Shown piece by piece: positions 46,510 through 56,424 of a stretch of 64,000 nucleotides of DNA. Within the stretch, counting starts at the first letter, position 1. The number at the start of each line of letters is the position of its first letter. The stretch spans positions 62,001 to 126,000 of the forward strand of contig CACHRI010000003.1 of NCBI GenBank assembly GCA_902582155.1, read 5' to 3'. Source of the DNA: an uncultured Pelagibacteraceae bacterium. Lineage in GTDB: Bacteria > Pseudomonadota > Alphaproteobacteria > Pelagibacterales > Pelagibacteraceae. The position numbers and the translations under genes were made by a program. The notes beneath the pieces are model-generated. The model had not been told where the DNA came from. It did not search any database and saw nothing but the letters and a program-made list of their open reading frames with translations.

Positions 46510-47243
46510 TGTTAGAAATTAAAAATTTAAAAGCTGATATAAATAACAAACAAATAATTAACGGTTTAAATCTTAAAATAAATAAAGGAGAAGTTCATGC
46601 AATAATGGGTCCAAATGGATCTGGAAAAAGCACCTTAGCAAATATTTTATCTGGAAAGCCAGGATATAACATATCTGGTGAATTAAAGTATGAAGGACAA
46701 GATTTAAAACAAATTTCAATAGAGGAAAGAGCTCAAAAAGGAATGTTTTTGGCTTTTCAGTACCCAACTGAAATACCCGGAGTAAATACTAACAATTTTT
46801 TAAGAACCTCACTTAACTCTATTAGAAAAGCAAAAGGCCACAAAGATCTAGATGCAATTAGCTTTCTAAAAATTGTTAAAGAAAAAGCAAAAGAATTAAG
46901 TATAGATGAAAAATTTTTATCCAGACATTTAAATGTTGGATTTTCAGGTGGAGAAAAGAAAAAGAACGAAATACTTCAACTTAAAATACTTGAACCAAAG
47001 CTTGCAATTTTAGATGAGACAGACTCAGGTCTAGATATAGACGCATTAAAAATTGTAGCAGATGGCGTAAACTCTTATAAAAATAAGAATAGTTCTTTTT
47101 TAATTATTACCCATTATCAAAGACTCTTAAATTTTATAAAACCAGATTTTATACATGTGTTGTCAGCGGGAAAAATTATAAAAACTGGATCTAAAGAATT
47201 AGGAGAAGAACTTGAAAAAACTGGATACACAAATCTTACTTAA
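46509..47243 (+). CDS. sufC: Fe-S assembly ATPase SufC
   Basis: This 244-residue ABC-type ATPase powers the SufBCD scaffold. It has Walker A GPNGSGKST (34-42), the signature FSGGEKKKNE specific to SufC, Walker B LAILDETDSGLDIDAL and the His switch THYQR. It is soluble, with no membrane partner, as expected. Confidence 0.97.
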   Translation: MLEIKNLKADINNKQIINGLNLKINKGEVHAIMGPNGSGKSTLANILSGKPGYNISGELKYEGQDLKQISIEERAQKGMFLAFQYPTEIPGVNTNNFLRTSLNSIRKAKGHKDLDAISFLKIVKEKAKELSIDEKFLSRHLNVGFSGGEKKKNEILQLKILEPKLAILDETDSGLDIDALKIVADGVNSYKNKNSSFLIITHYQRLLNFIKPDFIHVLSAGKIIKTGSKELGEELEKTGYTNLT

Positions 47244-47245
47244 AT

Positions 47246-48502
47246 ATGGAATTAAATTTTAAAATTAGAGGTGAGTCAGATAAAAGCTTAAAGCTAAGGG
47301 AGAAATACCTTTTAAATTTTAAAAAAAAAGGTTTTCCTAACAAACGAGAAGAGGACTGGAAATTTACAGACCTAGAAAAAATTTTGCATGACAATTTCAA
47401 AGAATTAAATAATGAGTTATTAGATAGCAAAAAACCTGACATTCTTGATTTAAATTTTATTCACAATTCAGTTATACTTATCAATGGTAAATTACACTCA
47501 TTTGATTTTAAGTCTGAAAAATCAAAAGATAAGAATAATTTTACTGTCACAGAATTTGACCTTGATCACCACTTGAATTTTGCAAATGATTTTAAAGAAA
47601 GCCCAATGCAAAATCTTAATACTGCGTTACATGAAGGTGGATTTTATTTAAATATAAAACCAGATTATAATTTAAAATATCCTATAGTGATTTACAACTA
47701 TTTTACTGGATCTTTAAAAAATAAGATAATTAATAACTCTGAGTCCATTAATATTTCAAAAAATTCAAGTGCAACAATAATAGAATATTTAATAGATGAG
47801 TCTAAAGGAAATTTTTTTAAAAACACATGCAAATATAAAAATTTGGAAGAAAATGCCTCTCTCAATTATTATTTTATAAATAAGAATGAAAGTAGCAATT
47901 TTTTTTATGAATTTTCAAAAGTAAAATTATCAAAAAATTCAAGTATTAAAAAATATTTATTCTCATCAGGTTTGAAATTTGGAAAATTTGAAAGCAATAT
48001 GAAACTTCTTGGGTCAAATTCTTGTGGTGAAGTGTATTCTGGATTATTTTTAGGTACAAAAAATCATCAGGAAGTTAAAACAACTATTCAACACTTAAAA
48101 CCTGATTGCCAAAGCCATCAAGATATTAAAAATGTTCTTACCTCTGGTAGCAAAGGAGTTTTTCAAGGTAAAATTTTCGTAGATGAGATTGCACAAAAAA
48201 CTAACGCATATCAATTAAGCAAAGGTCTCTTGCTTGATGAAGACTCTGAATTTAGTACAAAGCCCGAACTTGAAATTTATGCAGACGATGTCAAATGTTC
48301 ACATGGCTCAACTTCAGGAAATATTGATAAAGAAGCTTTATTTTATTTAAAAGCAAGAGGAATTAAGAACCAAGAAGCGATTAAAATGATTATAAAAGGA
48401 TTTTTAGAAGGTGTTTTAGAAAAAATTAAAAATAAAGAAATTCTGGAAATTTTAAGAAATCATTTTAATACACATATAAAATATGAAAGTAGATCAAATT
48501 AA
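47246..48502 (+). CDS. sufD: Fe-S assembly protein SufD
   Basis: This 418-residue SufB paralogue has the N-terminal PNKREEDWKFTDL and the C-terminal beta-helix end KCSHGSTSGNIDKEALFYLKARGI, where the conserved His binds at the SufB-SufD interface. The middle is divergent. Its last 20 bp overlap sufS. Confidence 0.95.
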   Translation: MELNFKIRGESDKSLKLREKYLLNFKKKGFPNKREEDWKFTDLEKILHDNFKELNNELLDSKKPDILDLNFIHNSVILINGKLHSFDFKSEKSKDKNNFTVTEFDLDHHLNFANDFKESPMQNLNTALHEGGFYLNIKPDYNLKYPIVIYNYFTGSLKNKIINNSESINISKNSSATIIEYLIDESKGNFFKNTCKYKNLEENASLNYYFINKNESSNFFYEFSKVKLSKNSSIKKYLFSSGLKFGKFESNMKLLGSNSCGEVYSGLFLGTKNHQEVKTTIQHLKPDCQSHQDIKNVLTSGSKGVFQGKIFVDEIAQKTNAYQLSKGLLLDEDSEFSTKPELEIYADDVKCSHGSTSGNIDKEALFYLKARGIKNQEAIKMIIKGFLEGVLEKIKNKEILEILRNHFNTHIKYESRSN

Positions 48503-49700
48503 AAACAATTTTCCAATTTTTAAAAAAAAAATAAATAATAAATCTTTAGTTTATTTAGATAGTGCAAATTCTTCACAGAAACCAAAATCTGTTATTGATA
48601 GGATGTCTTATTTTTATGAGAATGAATTTTCAAACGTTGGTAGAAGTGTTCACTCTCTAGCTGTTACCGCAACTAATAGATTTGAAGAAACAAGAGATCT
48701 TGTAAAAAAGTTTATTAATGCCAAGCATAGAGAAGAAATAATTTTTACAAAAGGTGCTACGGAAGGAATAAATTTGGTAGCAAATTCTTTTGGAGAAAAA
48801 TTTATAAATGAAGGGGATGAAATTATTCTGACAGAATTAGAACATCATTCAAATTATGTTCCATGGCATTACTTAAGAAATAAAAAAAAAGCAGTAATTA
48901 AATTTGCGAAAATAAATGAGAATCTTGAAATAGAAGTTGACGAAATAAAAAAATTAATTTCTAACAAAACTAAAATAATAGCAATTACGCATATATCAAA
49001 TGTTACAGGCGGAATAACGCCGTTAAAAGAAATAATTGACTTGGCTTCATCAAAAAAAATCCCCGTTCTTGTAGATGGAACTCAAGGCGCTCCTCACTTA
49101 AAATTAGATATGCAAAAATTAGGATGTGATTTTTATGTAATATCTTGTCATAAATTATATGGACCTAATGGACTTGGAATACTTTATGGAAAAAAAAAAT
49201 GGTTAGATGTAATGCCGCCCTATCAAGGTGGTGGAGGTATGATAAATGAAGTAAAAAAAGAAAATATAACATTTGCTGAAAGTCCAACAAAATTTGAAGC
49301 AGGCACAATGCAAACTGCTGAGGTAGTAGCATTTAGCGAATCTATTAAACTTATTGAAAAAATTGGCTTAGATAAAATATCTGAACTAGAAAATGATATC
49401 CTTACTTATGGAGTAGAAAAAATAAGAAAAAATAATTCTATAAATTTAATAGGTGATCCAAAAAACAAAGCTTCAGTCATATCATTTACTTTAAAAGGAA
49501 TTCACCCTCATGATATCGCAACAATTCTTGATGATGATGGGGTTGCTATAAGAGCTGGACATCATTGTTGCCAGATATTACATGAAAAAATTGGTATGCC
49601 AGCTACTGCTAGAGCTTCGATTGGCTTATATAATACCAAAGAAGATATTGATATTCTTCTTAACGCAATAGAAAAATGTAAAAAGGTTTTTAAAATATAA
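48483..49700 (+). CDS. sufS: Cysteine desulfurase SufS
   Basis: This 405-residue group II desulfurase supplies sulfur from cysteine. The PLP Lys is Lys224 in SCHKLYGPNG and the persulfide Cys is in AGHHCCQ (Cys362, possibly with Cys363). The LVYLDSANSSQKP start and EHHSNYVPW are typical. The partner sulfur acceptor here is the following SufU-type gene. Confidence 0.96.
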   Translation: MKVDQIKNNFPIFKKKINNKSLVYLDSANSSQKPKSVIDRMSYFYENEFSNVGRSVHSLAVTATNRFEETRDLVKKFINAKHREEIIFTKGATEGINLVANSFGEKFINEGDEIILTELEHHSNYVPWHYLRNKKKAVIKFAKINENLEIEVDEIKKLISNKTKIIAITHISNVTGGITPLKEIIDLASSKKIPVLVDGTQGAPHLKLDMQKLGCDFYVISCHKLYGPNGLGILYGKKKWLDVMPPYQGGGGMINEVKKENITFAESPTKFEAGTMQTAEVVAFSESIKLIEKIGLDKISELENDILTYGVEKIRKNNSINLIGDPKNKASVISFTLKGIHPHDIATILDDDGVAIRAGHHCCQILHEKIGMPATARASIGLYNTKEDIDILLNAIEKCKKVFKI

Positions 49701-50137
49701 TGGAATTAAAAGAATTATATCAAGAAATTATTTTGGATCATGGAAAAAATCCAAGAAATTTTGGTAAGTGCAAAAATTTTACCAACGATGCTAAAGGTCA
49801 CAATCCTCTTTGCGGTGATAGAGTTCATATTTTTGCTCAATTAGATAAAGATAAAAAAATTTTAGATATAAGTTTTGAGGGTGAAGGATGTGCAATTTCT
49901 TTGGCTTCAGCCTCTATTTTAACTGATGTTTTGAAAGGAAAAGACTTTAATTTAGCAAATATCATAATAAATAATTTTTTGAACTTAATTAAAGAGAATA
50001 AACCTATAACATTAAATAGTTTAAATGATGATCAAAAAACTACTATAATGTCTCTTTCAGGAGTAAAAGACTTTCCTATGAGAGTTAAATGCGCGACAAT
50101 GGCTTGGCACACGCTATCATCAGTTTTGCAAAAATAA
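49700..50137 (+). CDS. sufU: SufU-type sulfur-transfer/IscU-like protein
   Basis: This 145-residue protein has Cys38 and Asp40 in CGD, Cys64 in GEGCAIS and Cys131 in VKCA. A roughly 20-residue insertion before the last Cys is the hallmark of SufU as opposed to IscU, and the IscU HscA-binding motif (LPPVK) is not seen. SufU is a zinc-bound sulfur acceptor for SufS in Gram-positive bacteria, so it probably replaces SufE here. It shares one base with the sufS stop. Confidence 0.88.
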   Translation: MELKELYQEIILDHGKNPRNFGKCKNFTNDAKGHNPLCGDRVHIFAQLDKDKKILDISFEGEGCAISLASASILTDVLKGKDFNLANIIINNFLNLIKENKPITLNSLNDDQKTTIMSLSGVKDFPMRVKCATMAWHTLSSVLQK

Positions 50138-50138
50138 T

Positions 50139-50438
50139 ATGAAATTAAAAGAAAAAATAATTGAAGAAATCAAGAAAATTTATGATCCTGAAATTCCAGT
50201 AAATATCTATGATTTAGGTTTAATATATAATATTGAAATTATAAATCAAAATGAGGTAAATATTGAAATGACACTTACTAGCCCAAATTGTCCAGTTGCA
50301 GAGAGTTTGCCAAAAATGGTAAAAGAAAATTTAAGCTCAATAGATGGGATTTCAAAAGTAAATCTAAATTTAGTCTGGAGTCCACCTTGGACTAAGGATA
50401 TGATGAGCGAAGAAGCTAAATTAGAATTAAATTTATGA
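50139..50438 (+). CDS. sufT: SufT-like MIP18/DUF59 Fe-S maturation factor
   Basis: This 99-residue protein of the DUF59 (MIP18) family has YDPEIPVNIYDLGLIY, then MTLTSPNCPVAESLP with the conserved Cys, and a WSPPWTKDMMSEEAK tail. SufT helps deliver clusters to target proteins when demand is high. The longer N-terminally extended SufT form is not seen; this is the core domain only. It overlaps sufA by 4 bp. Confidence 0.9.
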   Translation: MKLKEKIIEEIKKIYDPEIPVNIYDLGLIYNIEIINQNEVNIEMTLTSPNCPVAESLPKMVKENLSSIDGISKVNLNLVWSPPWTKDMMSEEAKLELNL

Positions 50439-50770
50439 CAAATCAAGTTATTAGATTAACAGACAGTGCAGCCAATAGAATTAAAGAAATAATGTCTCAT
50501 GCCGACAATAAGACTATCGGGGTTCGAATTGGAGTTAAGACTGGAGGGTGTGCAGGGATGAGCTACTCTATGGAATACGCAAAAGATAAAAAAATAAATG
50601 ATGAAGTGATAGAGGATAAGGGTGTTAAAGTATTTATAGATCCAGCTGCAATAATTTATTTGTTAGGTACCGAAATGGATTATAAAAAAGAAAAATTTTC
50701 ATCACAATTTGTATTTAAAAACCCAAACGAGTCGGAGAGATGCGGTTGTGGCGAGTCTTTTAAAATTTAA
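50435..50770 (+). CDS. sufA: A-type Fe-S carrier SufA
   Basis: This 111-residue A-type carrier has the three cluster-binding cysteines: one in KTGGCAGMSY and two in RCGCGESF. It receives clusters from SufBCD and passes them to apoproteins. It ends the suf operon and abuts the convergent glnA stop with no spacer. Confidence 0.95.
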   Translation: MTNQVIRLTDSAANRIKEIMSHADNKTIGVRIGVKTGGCAGMSYSMEYAKDKKINDEVIEDKGVKVFIDPAAIIYLLGTEMDYKKEKFSSQFVFKNPNESERCGCGESFKI

Positions 50771-52177
50771 TTACTGACTATAATACATTTGAAATTCAAT
50801 TGGATGAGGCGTATGTTCAAATTTATATATCTCTTCGAACTTCAAATTTATATAAGCATCGATTTGGTCATCGGTGAAAACACCACCTTGAGTTAAAAAT
50901 TTTCTATCTTTATCTAAACTTTCCATGGCTTCTCTAAGAGAACCACAAACAGTTGGAAGTTTTTTTACCTCATCTTCCTCTAAAGTATATAAATCTTTGT
51001 CAAAAGCTTTGCCTGGATCGATTTTGTTTTTTATTCCGTCAATTCCAGCCATAAGCATAGAAGCAAAAGTTAAATATGGATTACCTGCTGCATCAGGAAA
51101 TCTTATTTCCATTCTTGCGGCCTTAGGATTCATAATTATTGGTATTCTGCATGAAGCAGATCTATTTCTTGCAGAGTATGCTAAAATAACCGGAGCTTCA
51201 AAACCCGGAATTAATCTTTTATAGCTGTTAGTAGTTGCGTTAGCAAACGCATTAATAGCTTTTGCATGTTTTAAAATTCCTCCAATATAGTGTAGAGCAG
51301 TTTTTGATAACCCTGCGTATTCTTTACCCATAAAAAGTGGAGTATTGCCTTTCCAGATTGATTGATGACAGTGCATGCCTGAACCATTATCTCCTTTTAC
51401 AGGTTTAGGCATAAAAGTTGCTGTTTTACCAAAAGAGTTTGTTACCATTTGAACAACATACTTATACAATTGAACGTTATCAGCCATATCTGTTAAGGTT
51501 CCAAAATACATTCCTAGTTCGTGTTGCGATGGAGCTACTTCATGATGATGCTTCTCTACTTTTACACCCATATCCTTCATTGCTTTTAAATATTCACTCC
51601 GCATGTCTTGTGCGCTGTCAACTGGTGGAACAGGAAAATAGCCTCCTTTGATACCAGGCCTGTGTGCAAGGTTTCCATTTTCATACTTTTTTCCTGAATT
51701 GTACGGTCCTTCAGAACTATCAATAAAAAAACTTGTTTCATTCATATCGTTTTTAAATCTTACATCATCAAAAACAAAGAATTCTGGTTCAGGACCGAAG
51801 TAAGCCTTATCTCCAATTCCAGTTTTCTTTAAATAATCCTCAGCTTTTTTTGCAGTTCCTCTTGGATCTCTTCCATAAGGATCTTTTTTAACTGCATCCA
51901 TAATATCACAAAAAATATTTAGAGTAGTGTGAGAATTAAAAGGATCTATAATAGGTCTATCTAAGTCTGGTTTTAAAATCATGTCAGACTCGTTGATTGC
52001 TTTCCAGCCTGCTATGGACGAGCCGTCAAAAAAAACTCCATTTTCTAACATATCCTCATCTACAACTGTGCTGTCCATCGTCAAATGTTGAAGCTTACCT
52101 CTCGGATCGGTAAATCTTAGATCAACAAATTCGACCTCTTTATCTTTTATTAATTTTTTTACTTTAGTTGCACTCAT
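50771..52177 (-). CDS. glnA: Glutamine synthetase, type I
   Basis: This 468-residue GSI makes glutamine from glutamate, ammonia and [35 protein letters not shown] and [12 protein letters not shown] are conserved. The Tyr of DLYTLEEDE matches the adenylylation site of enterobacterial GS, so control by GlnE is likely. glnB, the usual neighbour, is absent. The roughly 100-bp upstream spacer is shared with the DMT gene. I could not identify a structured leader there. Confidence 0.96.
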   Translation of the reverse strand: MSATKVKKLIKDKEVEFVDLRFTDPRGKLQHLTMDSTVVDEDMLENGVFFDGSSIAGWKAINESDMILKPDLDRPIIDPFNSHTTLNIFCDIMDAVKKDPYGRDPRGTAKKAEDYLKKTGIGDKAYFGPEPEFFVFDDVRFKNDMNETSFFIDSSEGPYNSGKKYENGNLAHRPGIKGGYFPVPPVDSAQDMRSEYLKAMKDMGVKVEKHHHEVAPSQHELGMYFGTLTDMADNVQLYKYVVQMVTNSFGKTATFMPKPVKGDNGSGMHCHQSIWKGNTPLFMGKEYAGLSKTALHYIGGILKHAKAINAFANATTNSYKRLIPGFEAPVILAYSARNRSASCRIPIIMNPKAARMEIRFPDAAGNPYLTFASMLMAGIDGIKNKIDPGKAFDKDLYTLEEDEVKKLPTVCGSLREAMESLDKDRKFLTQGGVFTDDQIDAYINLKFEEIYKFEHTPHPIEFQMYYSQ

Positions 52178-52278
52178 AATTTGAATGTTTAATAACAGAA
52201 TTAAGCTATAGAATAACCTCTAATAAAATGATATCAGCTATGCGTCAGAAGCATCAATACAATTTTTAATTGCATATT

Positions 52279-53169
52279 ATGAAAGAAGCTAATTCCTTTG
52301 ATATTTTTTTGTTAGTTTTATTGGCTGTAATTTGGGGCTCATCTTTTTTTAATATTAAGATAGCAACATACTCATATGAACCAATAACCCTTGCGCTTAT
52401 TAGAGTAATATTTGCTAGCATTCCATTAATAATATTATGTAAAATTAAAAGTATTAAGATTGAAGCATTTTCAGTTAATTGGAAATCTTATGCTTTGATT
52501 GGCTTGTGCAATATAGCAATACCATTTACTTTAATTGCAATCGGCACAAGTAAGATTAACAGCTATCTTGCAGCTATGCTAATGAGCACTACGCCGTTAA
52601 GCGGAACTATTCTTGCTCATTTTTTCACAAATAATGAAAAAATCAATTTCTTAAAAGCATTAGGTATCTTAATAGGCTTCACTGGTGTTCTTTTTTTATT
52701 CTTAGACAAGGTAATAATAAATGAAAATAATTATGTTTTTGCTTTAATTACGATTCTAGGCTCAACTTTTTACTCAATAGGCGGCATTTTAACCTTGAAG
52801 ATAAAAGATAAAGGAAATGAAAATGTTACTACCTCAACAACTATCTGGTCGTTAATATTCTTATTACCAATGGCTATTCTCTTTGAAAAACCATGGCTAT
52901 CAAGTCCCTCGATAGAGTCTACTTTATCTCTATTATACTTAGGAATAGTTGCTACTGGATTTGCTTGGTTAATTAGATTTAGAATTTTGTCAGTGAATGG
53001 ATTAGTATTTCAAACTCAAGTCGCCTATTTAATTCCAATTTTTGGAGTATTTTTTGGATATTTCTTAATGAATGAGGTAATTACGTGGCGAGTTTTGATA
53101 TCTTTAAGTATAATAATAATAGGTATTTATATTGTAAAAAAAAATAATAAAGGTTCTATAAAATCTTAA
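52279..53169 (+). CDS. EamA-family DMT transporter
   Basis: This 296-residue membrane protein has about ten hydrophobic helices in two EamA repeats; LLAVIWGSSFFNIKIA is the typical first helix. I begin at the ATG at 52279 and not at the TTG at 52270. The family exports or imports metabolites such as amino acids; the substrate is unknown. It overlaps the following glycosyltransferase gene by one base. Confidence 0.85.
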   Translation: MKEANSFDIFLLVLLAVIWGSSFFNIKIATYSYEPITLALIRVIFASIPLIILCKIKSIKIEAFSVNWKSYALIGLCNIAIPFTLIAIGTSKINSYLAAMLMSTTPLSGTILAHFFTNNEKINFLKALGILIGFTGVLFLFLDKVIINENNYVFALITILGSTFYSIGGILTLKIKDKGNENVTTSTTIWSLIFLLPMAILFEKPWLSSPSIESTLSLLYLGIVATGFAWLIRFRILSVNGLVFQTQVAYLIPIFGVFFGYFLMNEVITWRVLISLSIIIIGIYIVKKNNKGSIKS

Positions 53170-54242
53170 TGCAAAACGAGTCCTTAGAATTAAGTCTATT
53201 ATCTATTTTTTCATTACTCAGTTTTTTTACTTTTTTTATAATTCAAAAATATTCAAATAAGATCATGCACGGATCATTAATCGATAATGATTTTGAGAAA
53301 CCACAAGCTTTTCATATTGCTGGCATTCCAAGAAGTGGAGGATTGGCATCAATTATTTCTTTCTTAATATTTCTTTTTTTAAATAAAATATTGTTTTCCT
53401 CTTTTTACCTAGACTATTTATTTTTGAGCTTCACACTTTTTATGATTGGTTTCTTCGAAGATTTAAGAGTAAGAATAAGTCCTAAGAAAAGATTAATTTT
53501 TATGTTTGTTTGCTTAATATTAGCAACGAAAATGTTTGATATTCAAATAAGTGGTGTTGACTTGATATTTCTCAATTATTTATTGAGTATGGATATTTTT
53601 TTGTTAATTTTTATTGTTTTGTGTTTTTTATTTATCATTAATGGTTCAAATCTCATTGATGGATTTAATGGATTATTAGCTATTCACTTGATAATAATTA
53701 ATTTGGTTTTGTTGATTGTTAATATTAACAGTGGTAACCAGTTGTTCTCTATTTTTATTACTTCACAAATAATAATTTTATTAATATTTCTTTTATTTAA
53801 TTTTCCCTCTGCAAAAATTTTTATGGGTGATGGAGGCGCTTATTTTTTTGGTTCTGTCACAGCTTTAAATGCAATAAATACAAATAATTTAAACCCTAGT
53901 ATTTCATCTTTTTTTTTCTGCATAATTTTATTCTACTTATTTTTTGAAGTTTTCTTTTCATTTTTTAGAAAAATTTTACAAAAAAAATCTCCTCTCAAAC
54001 CTGATAGTCTTCACTTGCATATGCTTTCTTTTAAATATCTTAACGTGAAAAGGACAAAAGATAGCAATAACTTTATTAATTCTATATTAATAAATTTCAT
54101 CTTTTGTGCTCTTGTTTTACCAAGCATTTTTATAAAGGAGAACGGACAACTGTGTAAGTATTGGTTTTTCTCGTTAATTATTATCTATTTGATAATTTAT
54201 TTTAGACTTAGTGGTTTTCTAAAAAAAAAAATTGATATATAA
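53169..54242 (+). CDS. Undecaprenyl-phosphate sugar-1-phosphate transferase (MraY/WecA family)
   Basis: This 357-residue polytopic protein has the family motifs FFEDL (like DDxxD), NGSNLIDGFNGL and FMGDGGAYFFG, and a His-containing loop LKPDSLHLHML. It joins a sugar-1-phosphate to the lipid carrier and so starts a surface glycan. It is more like WecA/TagO-type initiators than MraY, as there is no cell-wall cluster nearby. The sugar is unknown. tRNA-Leu begins 16 bp after the stop. Confidence 0.85.
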   Translation: MQNESLELSLLSIFSLLSFFTFFIIQKYSNKIMHGSLIDNDFEKPQAFHIAGIPRSGGLASIISFLIFLFLNKILFSSFYLDYLFLSFTLFMIGFFEDLRVRISPKKRLIFMFVCLILATKMFDIQISGVDLIFLNYLLSMDIFLLIFIVLCFLFIINGSNLIDGFNGLLAIHLIIINLVLLIVNINSGNQLFSIFITSQIIILLIFLLFNFPSAKIFMGDGGAYFFGSVTALNAINTNNLNPSISSFFFCIILFYLFFEVFFSFFRKILQKKSPLKPDSLHLHMLSFKYLNVKRTKDSNNFINSILINFIFCALVLPSIFIKENGQLCKYWFFSLIIIYLIIYFRLSGFLKKKIDI

Positions 54243-54258
54243 AAGCTTAAACCAATAT

Positions 54259-54343
54259 GGGCAAGTGGCGGAATTGGTATACGCGCTAGTCTTAGGAACT
54301 AGTGCCGCAAGGCTTAAGAGTTCGAGTCTCTTCTTGCCCACCA
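54259..54343 (+). tRNA. tRNA-Leu (anticodon UAG)
   Basis: This 85-nt class II tRNA has acceptor stem GGGCAAG/CTTGCCC, anticodon stem CTAGT/ACTAG with loop CTTAGGA (anticodon TAG), a long variable arm, TTCGAGTC T-loop, discriminator A and encoded CCA. It reads CUA (and other CUN by wobble). It lies between the sugar-phosphate transferase gene and tig, with only 7 nt before the tig start. Confidence 0.97.
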
Positions 54344-54350
54344 AATTATT

Positions 54351-55709
54351 ATGAAAATAGAAGTTCAATCTAAAAAAGGTCTCCAAACTACTTTGTCTAT
54401 AATAGTAGACAAAGAAGAAATTAAGAAAAAACTAGATTTAAGATTACGTGAATTACAAAATCAAGTGGATTTGAAAGGATTTAGAAAAGGAAAAGTTCCT
54501 CCACTTGTAATTAAAAATCAATTTGGAAAAGCTATTTACGGAGAAGTAATAGATAAATTGTTAAAAGAAAGCACAACGAAAGCTATTCAAGACAAAAAAC
54601 TTAAAGTAGCTGGACAACCAAAAATTGATTTAAAAACTTTTGGGGAAGGTAAAGATTTGAATTTTGAAGTTCAACTTGATTTACTTCCAGAAATAAAATT
54701 GCAACCATTAAATAAGTTCAGTGCGACAGCATACTCAATAAAAATAAGTAAAGAAGAATTAGACGAAAGACTAAATAATTTAACAAAAGAATATAAGTCT
54801 TTTGAAGATAAAAAAGCCGAAAATAAATCAGCAATAGGCGATCAAATTGTTTTTGATTATAATGCAAAAGTTGACAATAAAGATTTTGAGGGTAGCACAG
54901 GTAAGGGCGTTGCAATTGAACTAGGTAAAGATTTATTTCTAAAAGATTTTGATAAACAATTAGTTGGAATTAAAAAAGGTGAAAAAAAAATTGTTACTTC
55001 TGTCTTACCGCCTAATCATCCAAAAAAAGAGCTAGCAAATAAAAAAGCAATTTTTGAATGTTTAATTTTAAATGTTAAAGAGCCAAAAGAAAGTAAATTG
55101 AATGAAGAATTCGCAAAAAAAATTGGAGCTAAAGATTTAGAAGATTTAACAAAAAAAGTTAAAGATCAGGTTTCAAGTCAATATGTAGCTGCGTTAGACG
55201 GTATCACAAAAAAAGAAATTTTAGATCAGTTAGAAAAATCTCATAAAATTGAAGTTCCAAAAAATTTGATTGATAATGAAGTTAAGTCTTTTTCCAATCA
55301 ACCTAATGTTAAGCCAGACGAAAAAAGTATTAAAGCAGCAGAACAAAGAATTAAACTTGGTTTAATACTTAATGAGTATGGAGAAAAGAATAACATAAAA
55401 GTAAGTCAAGACGAGATAAAAATTGAAATTCAAAAACAGGTTAAAAGTATGCCTGGTCAAGAAAAACTTGTTTTTGATTATTACCAAAAAAACCCTTCTG
55501 CTACTCAACATTTACAAAGCTCTCTGTACGAACAAAAAATATTAACATTATTAAAATCTAAAATTGATTTGAAGAAAAAGGAATTATCAGTCAAAGACGC
55601 TGAAAAAATAATAACTAGATTCAATGAAACAAATAAAGCCAAAAATAGTCCAAAGATAAAAAAAAACGATAATAAATCACCGTCTACAAAAAAAATTAGC
55701 AAAAAGTAA
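54351..55709 (+). CDS. tig: Trigger factor
   Basis: This 452-residue ribosome-associated chaperone and prolyl isomerase has an N-terminal ribosome-binding domain with the signature GFRKGKVPP (about residues 43-51), an FKBP-type PPIase domain (about 150-240) and a C-terminal helical cradle. The Lys-rich tail (about residues 420-452) is longer than needed. It starts 7 nt after the tRNA-Leu CCA and precedes clpP-clpX-lon, the usual order. Confidence 0.94.
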   Translation: MKIEVQSKKGLQTTLSIIVDKEEIKKKLDLRLRELQNQVDLKGFRKGKVPPLVIKNQFGKAIYGEVIDKLLKESTTKAIQDKKLKVAGQPKIDLKTFGEGKDLNFEVQLDLLPEIKLQPLNKFSATAYSIKISKEELDERLNNLTKEYKSFEDKKAENKSAIGDQIVFDYNAKVDNKDFEGSTGKGVAIELGKDLFLKDFDKQLVGIKKGEKKIVTSVLPPNHPKKELANKKAIFECLILNVKEPKESKLNEEFAKKIGAKDLEDLTKKVKDQVSSQYVAALDGITKKEILDQLEKSHKIEVPKNLIDNEVKSFSNQPNVKPDEKSIKAAEQRIKLGLILNEYGEKNNIKVSQDEIKIEIQKQVKSMPGQEKLVFDYYQKNPSATQHLQSSLYEQKILTLLKSKIDLKKKELSVKDAEKIITRFNETNKAKNSPKIKKNDNKSPSTKKISKK

Positions 55710-55733
55710 CCAATAGTTGTATAAAACAGAATT

Positions 55734-56345
55734 ATGAGTCGTGATAACAACGAAAAAATGAATAATTTAATTCCTATGGTGGTTGAGCAGTCCAGCAAAG
55801 GAGAAAGAGCCTATGATATATATTCTCGTTTATTAAAGGAAAGAATAGTTTTTTTGGTAGGCCCGGTAAATGACAGTGTAGCCTCTTTAGTTACAGCACA
55901 ACTACTTTTTTTAGAGTCGGAAAATCCAAATAAAGAAATTAGTTTTTATATTAATAGTCCAGGAGGGCTAGTTACGTCAGGATTAGGAATATACGACACA
56001 ATGCAATATATAAACTCACCTGTATCTACTTTATGTATTGGACAAGCTTCATCAATGGGCTCATTTTTACTAGCTGCTGGGGAAAAAGGAAAAAGATATT
56101 CACTACCAAATTCAAGAATCATGGTTCATCAGCCATCTGCAGGCTTTCAAGGCCAAGCCACAGATATTCAGATTCATGCTCAAGAGATTCAACAACTTAA
56201 GGATAGATTAAATACTATTTATTCTAAACATACAGGTAAATCTGTTGAGGAAATTTCTAAAGCGTTGGAAAGAGATAACTTTATGACTCCTGACGAAGCA
56301 AAAAAATTTGGCTTAATCGACTCTGTTGTGGAAAAACGAAAGTAA
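55734..56345 (+). CDS. clpP: ATP-dependent Clp protease, proteolytic subunit
   Basis: This 203-residue serine peptidase forms the double heptamer degraded into by ClpX. Nucleophile Ser107 is in QASSMG, His132 in MVHQPSAG, and an Asp follows near residue 180. It starts [21 protein letters not shown] after a short propeptide. It is 79 bp before clpX. Confidence 0.97.
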   Translation: MSRDNNEKMNNLIPMVVEQSSKGERAYDIYSRLLKERIVFLVGPVNDSVASLVTAQLLFLESENPNKEISFYINSPGGLVTSGLGIYDTMQYINSPVSTLCIGQASSMGSFLLAAGEKGKRYSLPNSRIMVHQPSAGFQGQATDIQIHAQEIQQLKDRLNTIYSKHTGKSVEEISKALERDNFMTPDEAKKFGLIDSVVEKRK

Positions 56346-56365
56346 CACACAATATATAGCTTAAA

Positions 56366-56401
56366 TTTCAACTTCAGCTTGATAAGAGACTATTTCAACT
56401 T
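56366..56401 (+). repeat. 9-bp direct repeat in the clpP-clpX spacer
   Basis: TTTCAACTT occurs at 56366-56374 and again at 56393-56401, 27 bp apart, in the 79-bp spacer upstream of clpX. It might bind a regulator of clpX. No known motif matches, and chance is not excluded. Confidence 0.35.
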
Positions 56402-56424
56402 TATTATCTAATTATTGATTCGTT

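Noticed and set aside
50925-51651. Two ORFs on the plus strand inside glnA (99 and 77 residues).
   Set aside because: They are antisense shadows of a strongly conserved gene, with no independent start signal or recognisable domain.
52178-52278. Possible structured RNA leader (glnA RNA type) upstream of glnA.
   Set aside because: I looked for the conserved G-rich stems of that motif and saw none; the spacer is AT-rich without a convincing fold.
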